A stretch of DNA of 40,245 nucleotides. Origin: a virus. Shown in pieces: positions 24,667-31,047 of this stretch. The stretch spans positions 1 to 40,245 of the IMG/VR virus record IMGVR_UViG_3300047496_000140; one strand, given 5' to 3'. Below the pieces are notes generated by a model. It had not been told where the DNA came from and did not search any database. It worked only from the letters and a program-made list of their open reading frames with translations. How positions within the stretch are numbered: the stretch's first letter is position 1; each line of letters starts with the position of its first letter. A program made the translations under genes and the position numbers.

Positions 24667-24701
24667 ACGCCCGGAGGAGATGGTCAGTCCCCCCCGGGCG
24701 T
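24667..24701 (-). terminator. Possible intrinsic terminator before the late genes
   Basis: An 8-bp perfect GC-rich stem (ACGCCCGG at 24667-24674 with CCGGGCGT at 24694-24701) encloses a 19-base loop. On the leftward transcript it is followed by TTTCTAC, a short U run. It lies between the 86-residue gene and the 58-residue gene and could separate early from late transcription. Confidence 0.55.
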
Positions 24702-24719
24702 ACTTGCTGGTCAGTCAGG

Positions 24720-24980
24720 TCAGGGACGTTTCGGTGGCGAGAGTAAGGCCGAAGGCTCGGCCTGCGCAATAGCGGCGAGCGTCCGGCGCGTTCGGTTGAT
24801 CTGGTGGAAGCGTGCGATCACCTGGCGCGCGCGGCATAAAGCGGCGCGGTTCGCCATGAGCTGCACTTCCGCCTCCCAGTACTCGGTCACCCGCTGGAAG
24901 TAGCACCCCCTGGCATGTTTGCCGTCCCCGACCGCGCACCAAGCGCACAGGACATACGGCACGCCACGCCATGCCCTCAC
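24720..24980 (-). CDS. Small Cys-containing basic protein
   Basis: This 86-residue protein starts at GTG 24980, overlapping the VRR-NUC stop (GTGA). Cys12, Cys15 and Cys26 with a nearby His22 may form a small zinc site. The middle is helical and Arg/Gln-rich; the end is Pro-rich. Unknown function. It lies directly upstream of a terminator hairpin, so it is the last gene of the early block. Confidence 0.55.
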   Translation of the reverse strand: MRAWRGVPYVLCAWCAVGDGKHARGCYFQRVTEYWEAEVQLMANRAALCRARQVIARFHQINRTRRTLAAIAQAEPSALLSPPKRP

Positions 24981-25564
24981 AGCTTGCTCGCCCCGAAGTC
25001 GCGCACCCGGCGGGCATAGAAGCGCTTTGCGAATTCCCAGTCTGCGGAACGGGCATAGCCCAGGACCACCTCATAGCCGGTGCGTGAGAGGTAGCCGGTG
25101 ATTGCGGTCTGGGCCGCCTCGGCACCGTTGACCGCGCGCGCCTCGTAGCCCAGTTGCTGCATATCGGCCATGAATACCTGCTGCTCGGGCCGCACGTCCG
25201 AGGGCGAGCTGCCTACCCGCTTTAATTCCAGCCACAGCCCCGCACGCGGCGGCTCGAGCAAGCTGTAAGGCAGAGGCACGGGGAGCATGTAGTCGGTGAT
25301 CCCGGACCTGAAGCCCTCACGCTGCAGCCGGGCCATCGTCACCTGGCGGCCCTTCAGGCTCGCCCCGAGGTACGCCCCGTTCGGGATCATCACCAGCAGA
25401 TCCGAGAGGAGGATGCCGCGCCATGACGCCCTGTGGCACCAGGAGATGAGGGCTGCCGCTTCGGCGTGCTCTTTCGGGGAGGAGGAGCGGGGTTTCCGCG
25501 GCGACTTCTTCGGCGGCGACCACAAAGAGGAGCTCGACCGCTTCGGCGCTGGCGACAATGTCAT
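24977..25564 (-). CDS. VRR-NUC nuclease
   Basis: This 195-residue reading starts at ATG 25564. Residues 32-165 match the VRR-NUC pattern: early Glu32, IPNG at 60-63, GITD at 88-91 (catalytic Asp91), LELK at 112-115 (Glu113, Lys115) and Gln128, followed by a helix-Gly-Tyr segment (139-140). Phage VRR-NUC enzymes process branched or flap DNA. The first about 30 residues are Ser/Pro/Lys-rich and overlap another gene; an in-frame TTG at codon 14 (25525) is an alternative start. It serves in recombination or packaging as a partner to ERF and terminase. Confidence 0.8.
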   Translation of the reverse strand: MTLSPAPKRSSSSLWSPPKKSPRKPRSSSPKEHAEAAALISWCHRASWRGILLSDLLVMIPNGAYLGASLKGRQVTMARLQREGFRSGITDYMLPVPLPYSLLEPPRAGLWLELKRVGSSPSDVRPEQQVFMADMQQLGYEARAVNGAEAAQTAITGYLSRTGYEVVLGYARSADWEFAKRFYARRVRDFGASKL

Positions 25565-25814
25565 TTTTCAGGGTCTCCGCATCAGGGAAGGGCTTGCGCC
25601 CGGTGACGGTGCGCCGGTAGGCGCGATAGGCGGTGAGCATCATGATCCAGTCGGCCGCGCGGTTTGCCGTGCCCAGGGGGATCGGGCTACCTGGCTCCGC
25701 GCAGCGGTCCTGCATCATCGAGCGGATGCCCTCGCGGTGAGCCCGCAGGGCCTTGGGCATCGTGTCGAAGTGCACCACCTTGGGTTTGGTGGCGTCGGGC
25801 TTTTCACTTTCCAT
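25317..25814 (-). CDS. Unknown early protein with long overlap into VRR-NUC gene
   Basis: The frame starts at ATG 25814 (165 residues). Residues 1-105 read as natural protein: an acidic start, a helix with MPKALRAHREGIRSMMQ, a LGTANRAADWIMMLTAYRAYR helix pair and a KNDIVASAEAVELLFVVAAEEV helix. The last about 60 residues are Arg/Pro-rich and overlap the VRR-NUC frame by 248 bp. Either this is a long overlapping gene or the reading frame ends early through a sequencing or natural frameshift. Unknown function. Confidence 0.55.
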   Translation of the reverse strand: MESEKPDATKPKVVHFDTMPKALRAHREGIRSMMQDRCAEPGSPIPLGTANRAADWIMMLTAYRAYRRTVTGRKPFPDAETLKNDIVASAEAVELLFVVAAEEVAAETPLLLPERARRSGSPHLLVPQGVMARHPPLGSAGDDPERGVPRGEPEGPPGDDGPAAA

Positions 25815-25926
25815 CGATTGCTCCGCGCACCCGCTGCTTGCGGCACTCAGCGCACAGCCGGTGATGGCATTCTTCCAGCGGCAGGAGCACCCCGCACGCG
25901 CGGCACCAAGCGAGGTTACTTGCCAC
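25804..25926 (-). CDS. Mini zinc-ribbon protein (40 residues)
   Basis: The frame opens at GTG 25926, overlapping the previous stop by 11 bp, and closes at 25804 inside the start of the next gene. Two CxxC pairs (Cys8/11 and Cys25/28) plus His21/His22 give a compact zinc-ribbon layout. The Shine-Dalgarno is weak. It is too short for most gene finders. A role in nucleic-acid or protein binding is plausible; function unknown. Confidence 0.55.
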   Translation of the reverse strand: MASNLAWCRACGVLLPLEECHHRLCAECRKQRVRGAIDGK

Positions 25927-26245
25927 GAGCAGGCTCTGTTTTAACTCTTGCTCTGCGCGGTTTGGCCGATCCCGCTAAACGGGTGGACAGGCTTAATCCA
26001 CTACGGTTCGGCATTACTGCTTTGGGTCCGTCAACCCCCTGTCTATTGGCCACTGACCGCGTAGCAGGACGCTCCCTACGACCAGCGGCCGTAGAGCGAT
26101 TGTCTCGGTAGGCTCTGAACTCAGCGCGCCCAGTGTGAACCCTGAAGTCCAAGCGGTGCACCAGTCCGCAGTCGCAGCACTTCATCTTGTAGCCTTTGAC
26201 CTTGGGACGTAGCCATTCGCCCGGCTTGATGGTCTCGTATGTCAT
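25916..26245 (-). CDS. Small phage protein with CCDCG motif
   Basis: This 109-residue protein starts at ATG 26245 (ATGA overlap with the previous stop). Residues 20-55 hold a KMKCCDCGLVHRLDFRV block followed by FRAYRDNRSTAA, a pattern I recognise from many phages' small unknown proteins, with Cys23, 24, 26 and His30 as possible metal ligands. The tail from about 56 is longer than usual, Arg/Ser/Ala-rich and probably unstructured. Confidence 0.65.
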   Translation of the reverse strand: MTYETIKPGEWLRPKVKGYKMKCCDCGLVHRLDFRVHTGRAEFRAYRDNRSTAAGRRERPATRSVANRQGVDGPKAVMPNRSGLSLSTRLAGSAKPRRARVKTEPARGK

Positions 26246-26463
26246 TCGGACTCGCTCACTCCGGTTACAGCGTCCTTAAGCCTCGCATACAGGCACTTGT
26301 CGCCGTGCCCGTGCTTGTCTATCCAAGCCTGAGAGAAGTTGCAGAAGTTGCAATACAGGATATGCCTTATAGCGGGGTCGTCGCCTGGCTCGAACAGTGA
26401 AGTTGCATGCGCCACGTGCTCGTAAGCATCCCTAAGAAGATCATGCATTTCCGTCGCTCTCAT
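26242..26463 (-). CDS. Small zinc-finger-like protein
   Basis: This 73-residue protein starts at ATG 26463. Cys38 and Cys41 with His51/His53 and Cys57 form a C-x2-C-x9-H...C arrangement of treble-clef or zinc-finger type. The N-terminus is helical and acidic. The stop overlaps the next start (ATGA). Unknown function; Cys-rich early phage proteins commonly regulate or bind host proteins. Confidence 0.55.
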   Translation of the reverse strand: MRATEMHDLLRDAYEHVAHATSLFEPGDDPAIRHILYCNFCNFSQAWIDKHGHGDKCLYARLKDAVTGVSESE

Positions 26464-26576
26464 AGCGTAGTCCCGTTCTCTGATGGTCTCTGAAGGATGC
26501 CGGGACTGACCGAGCGACTATGCCCGGATCGCGTGGCGCTGATAGCCCAGCTACGCGTTAACCACCCGGCACCCAT
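26460..26576 (-). CDS. Possible mini-gene (38 residues)
   Basis: An open frame from ATG 26576 ends in a TGA that overlaps the next ATG (ATGA at 26460-26463), in keeping with the coupling style of this region. The Shine-Dalgarno is weak and the peptide has no known motif. It may be a leader for the next gene or chance. Confidence 0.3.
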   Translation of the reverse strand: MGAGWLTRSWAISATRSGHSRSVSPGILQRPSENGTTL

Positions 26577-26587
26577 CACAGACCACT

Positions 26588-26773
26588 TCACAGGTCGTCT
26601 ATTTCGTCGCGGATCTGCTCAAGATCTCGCCCGAGGCGTTTCAGCTTCTTGCCGGTGTACGTCCCCTGCTGGTCGGTCATGTTGCCACCAAGCGTGAAGA
26701 AGTCCTTGGTCACATCAACCGGCACCGTTGCCACGTCGAATGCGGTCTTGAGTAGCTTCCCGAATATGCTCAT
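26588..26773 (-). CDS. Small conserved-type phage protein (61 residues)
   Basis: The start is ATG 26773. The N-terminal part MSIFGKLLKTAFDVATVPVD is amphipathic. Residues 33-60 are a coiled-coil-type helix containing LKRLGRDLEQIRDEIDDL. I recognise this layout, with TYTGKKL then a Leu-acid helix, from small proteins of many phages of Gram-negative hosts. It could associate with the membrane. Role unknown. Confidence 0.6.
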   Translation of the reverse strand: MSIFGKLLKTAFDVATVPVDVTKDFFTLGGNMTDQQGTYTGKKLKRLGRDLEQIRDEIDDL

Positions 26774-26797
26774 GGTCTTACCTCATTACCGTTGTGG

Positions 26798-26980
26798 CTA
26801 TGTTTTAACTCCTGTTACCGGCGCTGCATCCAGCGCACAACAGGCGTCTATCAAATCCTGCGTGATGCAGCCGCGTGTGTTGGTGGACCGCGGACCCTCG
26901 ATGCGCCTCGCTAATCGTTCCCTGACTGGCAGCTTCAACCATTCAGCCTCATCGTGATATGGATCAAGCTTCTGACTCAT
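26798..26980 (-). CDS. Small unknown early protein (60 residues)
   Basis: ATG 26980 overlaps the upstream stop (ATGA). The sequence has a basic-acidic helix DEAEWLKLPVRERLARRI and two Cys at 38 and 47-48. No family recognised; no signal or membrane segment. Coupling suggests a genuine gene. Confidence 0.5.
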   Translation of the reverse strand: MSQKLDPYHDEAEWLKLPVRERLARRIEGPRSTNTRGCITQDLIDACCALDAAPVTGVKT

Positions 26981-27240
26981 TCCCGGTCCTTTGACGGCTC
27001 GTCAGCGGGTCGCTTCCACTTCTTGGCGCTAGCCCGCTTCTTCAGCCGAGCCTTAAACCGCTCCTTGGTAGCCGCTTCCAGCTTGCATTCAAGCTGCCCG
27101 AGGCGCTTGTCGATGGCCTCCAGCTTCTGGACGACCGTGAGCATTTCCTGAGCCAAGTTAGGACTCACCTGCGGCCACGGCACGAATGCCGGGGTGAATG
27201 GGTTGGTCCACTGGTCGATAATCGCGCTGGTGACGCACAT
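26977..27240 (-). CDS. Small coiled-coil protein
   Basis: Start ATG 27240 gives an overlap of TGATG with the previous stop; GTG 27243 is also possible (GTGA). The N-terminal 28 residues are hydrophobic with Trp and Pro (TNPFTPAFVPWPQV). A long basic coiled coil follows (about 33-75: TVVQKLEAIDKRLGQLE), and the end is Lys/Arg-rich. Unknown function; the basic coil suggests nucleic-acid binding. Confidence 0.55.
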   Translation of the reverse strand: MCVTSAIIDQWTNPFTPAFVPWPQVSPNLAQEMLTVVQKLEAIDKRLGQLECKLEAATKERFKARLKKRASAKKWKRPADEPSKDRE

Positions 27241-27455
27241 CACTTCTCTCCTGTAACAGGCGTCGGCTCGACTGCGGCTACACCGAGCGCCTCATTGGCT
27301 TCCTTGTAGCGCTGCTGAAGCACCGCGACGTTGGTATGCCCAGCCGCAGCCCGCAGCTCATGCTCGACGGTCCCAAGGATGCCGCCCACCTCGTTGCGCA
27401 GCTTCTCCAGCGCCGCCCGCAATCTGGAAATCTCAGCCTCAAGATCCTTTGGCAT
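27240..27455 (-). CDS. Small coiled-coil protein
   Basis: Start ATG 27455 is chosen for its GGAGG four to five bases upstream; it overlaps the end of the HNH gene by 17 bp. The 71-residue product is dominated by an amphipathic Leu/Glu-rich helix (residues 3-45) followed by an Ala/Gln helix. No Cys. Unknown function. Confidence 0.55.
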   Translation of the reverse strand: MPKDLEAEISRLRAALEKLRNEVGGILGTVEHELRAAAGHTNVAVLQQRYKEANEALGVAAVEPTPVTGEK

Positions 27456-27822
27456 ACCGCCTCCGCTGCATATCCGCATTGGCCTTATGGCGACCTTTGA
27501 CCACGGCAGCCCTAATGTTTTCGCTCATTGTCCCCGGCCAGATATGGAACGGATTGACGCAGCCGGGGTTATCGCAGGTATGGCAGGCCATCATCCCGGC
27601 CGGGAAAGGCTTTCCGTTGTCGATCTCCCATGCGATCTGCGTTGCCGGGCGGTGCTTCCCATTGGCCCATAGCATTCCGTAGGGTCTGGCTTTCCCCTTG
27701 GTGGTCCCAAGCCAAGGCCAGCACCGATTAGGTGGCCCAACGGCTACCTTCTCCCAGAAGCGCTTAGCTAGCGGCAGGCTCACGAAGCCCTTGGTCCAGG
27801 CGATAGCGTTAGGTGCGGGCAT
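27439..27822 (-). CDS. HNH endonuclease
   Basis: This 127-residue protein starts at ATG 27822, overlapping the previous stop by 14 bp. Residues 20-110 match the HNH_3 layout: RFWEKV then CWPWLG (34-39), an AWEIDNG segment (64-70), His81 and Cys83 in a CHTCDN block, CVNPFH (88-93), then GT..EN (97-102) and KGR (109-111). His81 is the probable general base. Such free-standing HNH genes are often homing endonucleases in phages; others aid packaging. It sits among small early genes, so homing is likelier. Confidence 0.8.
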   Translation of the reverse strand: MPAPNAIAWTKGFVSLPLAKRFWEKVAVGPPNRCWPWLGTTKGKARPYGMLWANGKHRPATQIAWEIDNGKPFPAGMMACHTCDNPGCVNPFHIWPGTMSENIRAAVVKGRHKANADMQRRRYAKGS

Positions 27823-28060
27823 TGAGTTTCTCCCTTAGCTCTTGGTTCTCTCTGGCCAGCCGGTCGCGCTGGCCGCGTACGCGGATCAGCTCCTGAGTGA
27901 GTGGGGTGGCATCTAGCGCCAGCTCAAGCTCGCGGGTCAGCCGTTCGATCTCGGCCAAAGCCTCCTCACACATATCGCGAAGCACCAGCGGGCTGCCGCT
28001 GTGCTTTATGGCGCGTTGCAGGCGTTGTGCCAACTGATTTGAGGACTTCGAGTCTGTCAT
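27809..28060 (-). CDS. Coiled-coil protein
   Basis: This 83-residue protein starts at ATG 28060, overlapping the methyltransferase stop (ATGA). About residues 25-80 form a heptad-rich helix with EALAEIERLTRELELAL and a basic end. No metal or catalytic motif. Probably a small regulatory or assembly factor; function unknown. Confidence 0.55.
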   Translation of the reverse strand: MTDSKSSNQLAQRLQRAIKHSGSPLVLRDMCEEALAEIERLTRELELALDATPLTQELIRVRGQRDRLARENQELREKLNART

Positions 28061-28704
28061 GCGAAAAGCCTCTGCTGCTTCTGTGCCTGCTCGATGCGCT
28101 CGCAGGCAATGGCGAAGTACTTAGGTTCGATCTCGATGCCGACGAATTTGCGGCCGGCACGGATAGCGCTATAGCCAGTCGTGGCGGACCCCATGAATGG
28201 ATCGACTACCACCTGTCCGGGGTCGGTATGCCAGCGCATCAGCCAGTCGAAATGTTCGTAGTTGCGGCCGCAGGGGTGGCCATTCTCACGGCGCCCTGCA
28301 GGCTGGGCTTTCGGGCTGTTGCCGGGGATTACCCGCCGCCCTGGCTGGCTCGCAGCTGGCTCCCCGAACGAGTAGGCGACCTCGTTACCCCCGAGCTTGC
28401 GGCCGATGTACATGGGCATGGCGTATTGCAGCCACTGGCACAGGAAGAACGGTAATCGCCTAGGGACGGCGCGGAGGAACCGGGGGTCGCTATCGCTGCG
28501 CAGAACGATCACGGCGCGCTGGCACCAGGGCATAGCCTTGAACGCCTCACGCAGCAGCTTCTCGGGCTTGACCCCAGGGAACATACCCTCGGGGGCATTC
28601 GGCCACACCGGGTCGGTGATGACGATCTCCCCGCGCACGTCCGGGAGAATGTCCCGGCAGTCGCCCAGGTGGAGCGTCGCGTCGCCTATAACCTCGGTAG
28701 TCAC
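28057..28704 (-). CDS. DNA methyltransferase (N4/N6 type, orphan)
   Basis: This 215-residue protein starts at GTG 28704. It has motif IV TDPVW at 30-34 (a variant of DPPW/DPPY), then the SAM-binding motif I DPFMGSATTG (168-177) and the RKFVGIEIE strand, in the order IV-then-I of the beta class. It likely methylates adenine (N6) or cytosine (N4) of phage DNA to block host restriction. No restriction gene is adjacent. The DPVW change from Pro to Val in the catalytic tetrapeptide is unusual and could affect specificity or activity. A mini-frame bridges it to the upstream gene. Confidence 0.85.
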   Translation of the reverse strand: MTTEVIGDATLHLGDCRDILPDVRGEIVITDPVWPNAPEGMFPGVKPEKLLREAFKAMPWCQRAVIVLRSDSDPRFLRAVPRRLPFFLCQWLQYAMPMYIGRKLGGNEVAYSFGEPAASQPGRRVIPGNSPKAQPAGRRENGHPCGRNYEHFDWLMRWHTDPGQVVVDPFMGSATTGYSAIRAGRKFVGIEIEPKYFAIACERIEQAQKQQRLFA

Positions 28705-28742
28705 CAGCAGACCCGCATTTCCGATGACAGCGGTTCTACCAT
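28701..28742 (-). CDS. 13-residue bridging mini-frame
   Basis: The frame starts with ATG at 28742, overlapping the TAG of the 117-residue gene (ATGGTAG), and ends with a TGA that overlaps the GTG start of the methyltransferase gene (GTGA). It would carry ribosomes across the 31-bp gap. The peptide is MVEPLSSEMRVCW. It may be a coupling device or chance. Confidence 0.35.
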   Translation of the reverse strand: MVEPLSSEMRVCW

Positions 28743-29089
28743 ACGTCCTCCGAGAACAGTGACCACGGCAGACTGTGCGTGCGGACTAGACTTCCCGGCT
28801 TGATCTGGCCGGCCTTCATCGCTACATCCCACGCCTCGTGCCGGTTCATGTAAATGCCCTTGTTGTCCACGAAGCCTTGATCCACTGGGTGAGGCGGACC
28901 CCAGATTCCACGCCTACGGATCTGGGCGTGCATCAGGGCATCGTAGTGACGGACCCCGCAGATTATTTCGTTGCGGGTGTTCCTGATGGCGGCGCACACA
29001 ATGACCCGCTGTTCGATAGGCGGCTGCTCACTTGCCACGGGGATTCCTATGTTTTTCGGCGTAGGGGCAAGTCGCGAAGTGGCTGACAT
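28736..29089 (-). CDS. Small conserved-type phage protein ending SLFSEDVW
   Basis: This 117-residue protein starts at ATG 29089 and overlaps the upstream gene by 62 bp; a later start may be used. It contains RVIVCAAIRN (28-37), IICGVRHYDALM (42-53), a VDQGFVDNKG turn (69-78) and ends SLFSEDVW. This pattern recurs in many phages; its role is unknown. It likely adopts a small alpha-beta fold with no known catalytic motif. Confidence 0.65.
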   Translation of the reverse strand: MSATSRLAPTPKNIGIPVASEQPPIEQRVIVCAAIRNTRNEIICGVRHYDALMHAQIRRRGIWGPPHPVDQGFVDNKGIYMNRHEAWDVAMKAGQIKPGSLVRTHSLPWSLFSEDVW

Positions 29090-29252
29090 GGCGCTTCAGG
29101 TCGAGCTGGTGCTCCGCATCCGTCGGCTTTGTGGTGGCCGCATCCACCGGCATGCGCTTGCCGCTCTTGGTTCGGAACCAGACTATGGGCTTGCCGCAAC
29201 TGCGGCAGATCTGCTGGAACGGGTGGCGCTCGGGGATAGGTTCAGCGTTCAC
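29028..29252 (-). CDS. Small zinc-finger-like protein
   Basis: Start GTG 29252 overlaps the previous stop (GTGA). The 74-residue product has Cys16/Cys19 (CRSCGKPIVW), then a GKRMPVDA element (31-38), then His58 and Cys62 (HFATCP), giving a CxxC...HxxxC zinc-finger layout common in phage early proteins. The end is basic. Unknown function, perhaps a host-protein modulator. Confidence 0.65.
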   Translation of the reverse strand: MNAEPIPERHPFQQICRSCGKPIVWFRTKSGKRMPVDAATTKPTDAEHQLDLKRHVSHFATCPYAEKHRNPRGK

Positions 29253-29476
29253 GTTTCCCCCTTCGGCGCGGTGCACCCATAGGGCACCACGATCCAGCCA
29301 GACTGCACCCGGATGAGAGTGACGGCTGAGCCCATCGGGGCATCCTTGGGGAGCTTCACTGCAAATTCCTTCGGACCCGGGGCTGCTATGCCTGCGGCAA
29401 TCATGGCGATGCCGCCACCGACCATGACACCACCCCCGACCGCCGCGGTGCGCTGCAGGAGCTCGCGGCGGTTCAC
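29249..29476 (-). CDS. Small protein with Tat-like N-terminus
   Basis: Start GTG 29476 (GTGA) gives 75 residues. Arg-Arg at 3-4 followed by ELLQ, then a Gly/Ala/Met-rich hydrophobic stretch (about 10-33), resembles a twin-arginine signal or a single membrane anchor. Residues 34-75 form a soluble tail with one Cys. Whether it is exported is unclear; the spacing is shorter than usual Tat signals. Confidence 0.5.
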   Translation of the reverse strand: MNRRELLQRTAAVGGGVMVGGGIAMIAAGIAAPGPKEFAVKLPKDAPMGSAVTLIRVQSGWIVVPYGCTAPKGET

Positions 29477-29694
29477 AGCCGCCTCCCAAGCTCGACCCAG
29501 CGCCGCCAGGCAAGGGAGTACCAGCTCATCGAGGCAAGAGCTGCGCACAGGCCACAGATGGCATCGAAGATCGTGGCCGCCAGCCGGTTGGGGAACAACT
29601 GCTCCGGGTGGATGAAGCACAGCACGACGAACACCACGCCCAGGCACAGGAAGAAGCGCCACCAGAAGGTCGGAGGCGGGGGTTGGCGGATCAT
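29473..29694 (-). CDS. Two-segment membrane protein
   Basis: ATG 29694 overlaps the next upstream stop (ATGA). The 73-residue product has hydrophobic segments at about 11-28 (FWWRFFLCLGVVFVVLCF) and 38-60, with an amphipathic Arg-rich C-terminus. It is one of a cluster of four adjacent membrane-linked small genes. Possible roles include holin-like or membrane-remodelling functions; unproven. Confidence 0.55.
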   Translation of the reverse strand: MIRQPPPPTFWWRFFLCLGVVFVVLCFIHPEQLFPNRLAATIFDAICGLCAALASMSWYSLAWRRWVELGRRL

Positions 29695-29993
29695 GGCGAC
29701 CTCCCATGGCTCAGGCAGTTCTTGGCGCCTTGGAGCGCCTCCAGGATGCGGTCAAGGTCTTCGTCCGAGCTACCCTGCCAGTTGCACAGGAGCATGTGCC
29801 GCGCGGTCTCGATGCCCAGAATCGCCCCTTCCTGCCCGAAGGTGAGCGGCGCCGGCTGCGGGTTGAGTTCAGCCTCCAGCGCCTCAAGCTCATCCGCCGC
29901 CTCGGACTTCGCGATGTTGGAGCCTATGGTGTAGCCGATCCACCAGGCGAAGATGATCGAGATTGCCATCCCAGCGGCCAGCAGAGCGGTCAT
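29691..29993 (-). CDS. Single-TM protein with coiled coil
   Basis: Start ATG 29993 (ATGA overlap) is preferred over GTG 30005. Residues 1-30 are a hydrophobic membrane span (LLAAGMAISIIFAWWIGY), followed by an acidic coiled coil (about 34-48), a Pro-rich hinge and a helix with Leu/Ile (68-95). It may tether a cytoplasmic domain to the membrane. Unknown function. Confidence 0.55.
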   Translation of the reverse strand: MTALLAAGMAISIIFAWWIGYTIGSNIAKSEAADELEALEAELNPQPAPLTFGQEGAILGIETARHMLLCNWQGSSDEDLDRILEALQGAKNCLSHGRSP

Positions 29994-30184
29994 GGCACCA
30001 CCCACTCGTCACACACCGGGGGGGCGGCTCCAGCGGCGTGGCGGGGCGCGTCGCGGCTCTCAGGGCGCCAATGGGCGCATACCGGCTGCGGTGGCTCGGG
30101 GAGCCCATGGATGACGTCCAGCAGCAGCCAGAGCATGGCGATGCCGATGATGATCATCACCGCGATCGACTTGCCCGGGCTCAC
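29990..30184 (-). CDS. Short single-TM protein
   Basis: Start GTG 30184 (GTGA overlap) gives 64 residues. The N-terminus holds one hydrophobic span (about 7-25: IAVMIIIGIAMLWLLL), then a Pro/Arg-rich, periplasm- or cytoplasm-facing tail with two Cys. Unknown function; it belongs to the membrane cluster. Confidence 0.5.
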   Translation of the reverse strand: MSPGKSIAVMIIIGIAMLWLLLDVIHGLPEPPQPVCAHWRPESRDAPRHAAGAAPPVCDEWVVP

Positions 30185-30564
30185 CCGACCTCCTCAAGCC
30201 GCGAGAGCGAGCGGCGGGCATTGCCCTGGGTCTGCTCGATCATCGTGACAAACATCTCGAGCGTGCCGAGCACGCCTTGGGGCTGCGGACCCGGCTGCTC
30301 CGGCCGCACCGCATTGACGGTGCCATCGGCCCCATGGATGCGATCGACCGCATCCCCCAGCCGATCCGCGATGGCCCGCGACTCGCTCACCAGGTTATCC
30401 ATGCGCGCAGCGAGTACCTGGATCCTCGAACTGCGCTCGCCCTGCAAGGTGGCGCCTGGCGCCCCCATGCCGGTACTCGGGCGGGTATGAGCCACCCGGG
30501 CCTGCTCGTAGTGCTTCAACTGGGCCGCGCTCGGCCGGTCCTGTCCTGCTTCGTATTCGACCAT
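30181..30564 (-). CDS. Unknown helical early protein
   Basis: This 127-residue protein starts at ATG 30564 with AGGAGAGGGAT upstream. It has helical segments at about 50-75 (RIQVLAARMDNLVSESRAIADRL) and 98-127, no Cys and no hydrophobic span. A 21-bp gap separates it from the possible helicase-loader gene. No family recognised. Confidence 0.5.
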   Translation of the reverse strand: MVEYEAGQDRPSAAQLKHYEQARVAHTRPSTGMGAPGATLQGERSSRIQVLAARMDNLVSESRAIADRLGDAVDRIHGADGTVNAVRPEQPGPQPQGVLGTLEMFVTMIEQTQGNARRSLSRLEEVG

Positions 30565-30585
30565 ATCCCTCTCCTGATTGACGAT

Positions 30586-31047
30586 TTAACGTAAGTCGCA
30601 GAGCCCCAGCTCGCGCAGTTGGCTCTTGTAAATCAGCTCCAATCTCCTCGCCTCAGCGTACTGGGGCGAGCTTTCCGATTCTGTGACGCAGATCCGGGCG
30701 ATATGCGCAAGGCCGAGCCGCGCGCGCCACGCTGCGGGGTTCTCCCGGCGCATCTCCTCCCAGTTCGCGATGTTGCGGGCGATGATCGCGGCGAAAGCTG
30801 CGTCCTGGGCTCCTGTGGTGGCGTGAGCGCGTACATCGATCAAATCGCCGGGCTTGGGCCAGCGGGTCTCCCTGGAGGCCGTGGCGAGGAGCCTCGTGGC
30901 GTTGCTGCGGATCTCGGTGAGGTTGTATTCCTTGAGCACGCGCCAGTAGGAGGCCACGAGCTCATCCTTGGCCGGCGGGCGGTCCCAGGCCGCGCACAGC
31001 TCATCGAGCACGGCACGGAAGGCGGCGTAATCGCGCTGGGTATCCAT
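30586..31047 (-). CDS. Possible replicative helicase loader
   Basis: This 153-residue protein starts at ATG 31047, overlapping the preceding TGA by one base. Its sequence has helical segments with DELCAAWDRPPAKDELVASYWRVLKEY, a TRWPKPGDLIDVR turn and a C-terminal EARRLELIYKSQLRELG helix. Helicase loader/inhibitor proteins of the G39P/lambda P type are small helical proteins encoded directly after an initiator gene, as here. The identity rests on order and helical layout; no ATPase motif is present. Confidence 0.5.
   Translation of the reverse strand: MDTQRDYAAFRAVLDELCAAWDRPPAKDELVASYWRVLKEYNLTEIRSNATRLLATASRETRWPKPGDLIDVRAHATTGAQDAAFAAIIARNIANWEEMRRENPAAWRARLGLAHIARICVTESESSPQYAEARRLELIYKSQLRELGLCDLR

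Noticed and set aside
25296-26111. Rightward 271-codon frame
   Set aside because: It runs antisense across the VRR-NUC, early protein and zinc-ribbon genes with poor composition.
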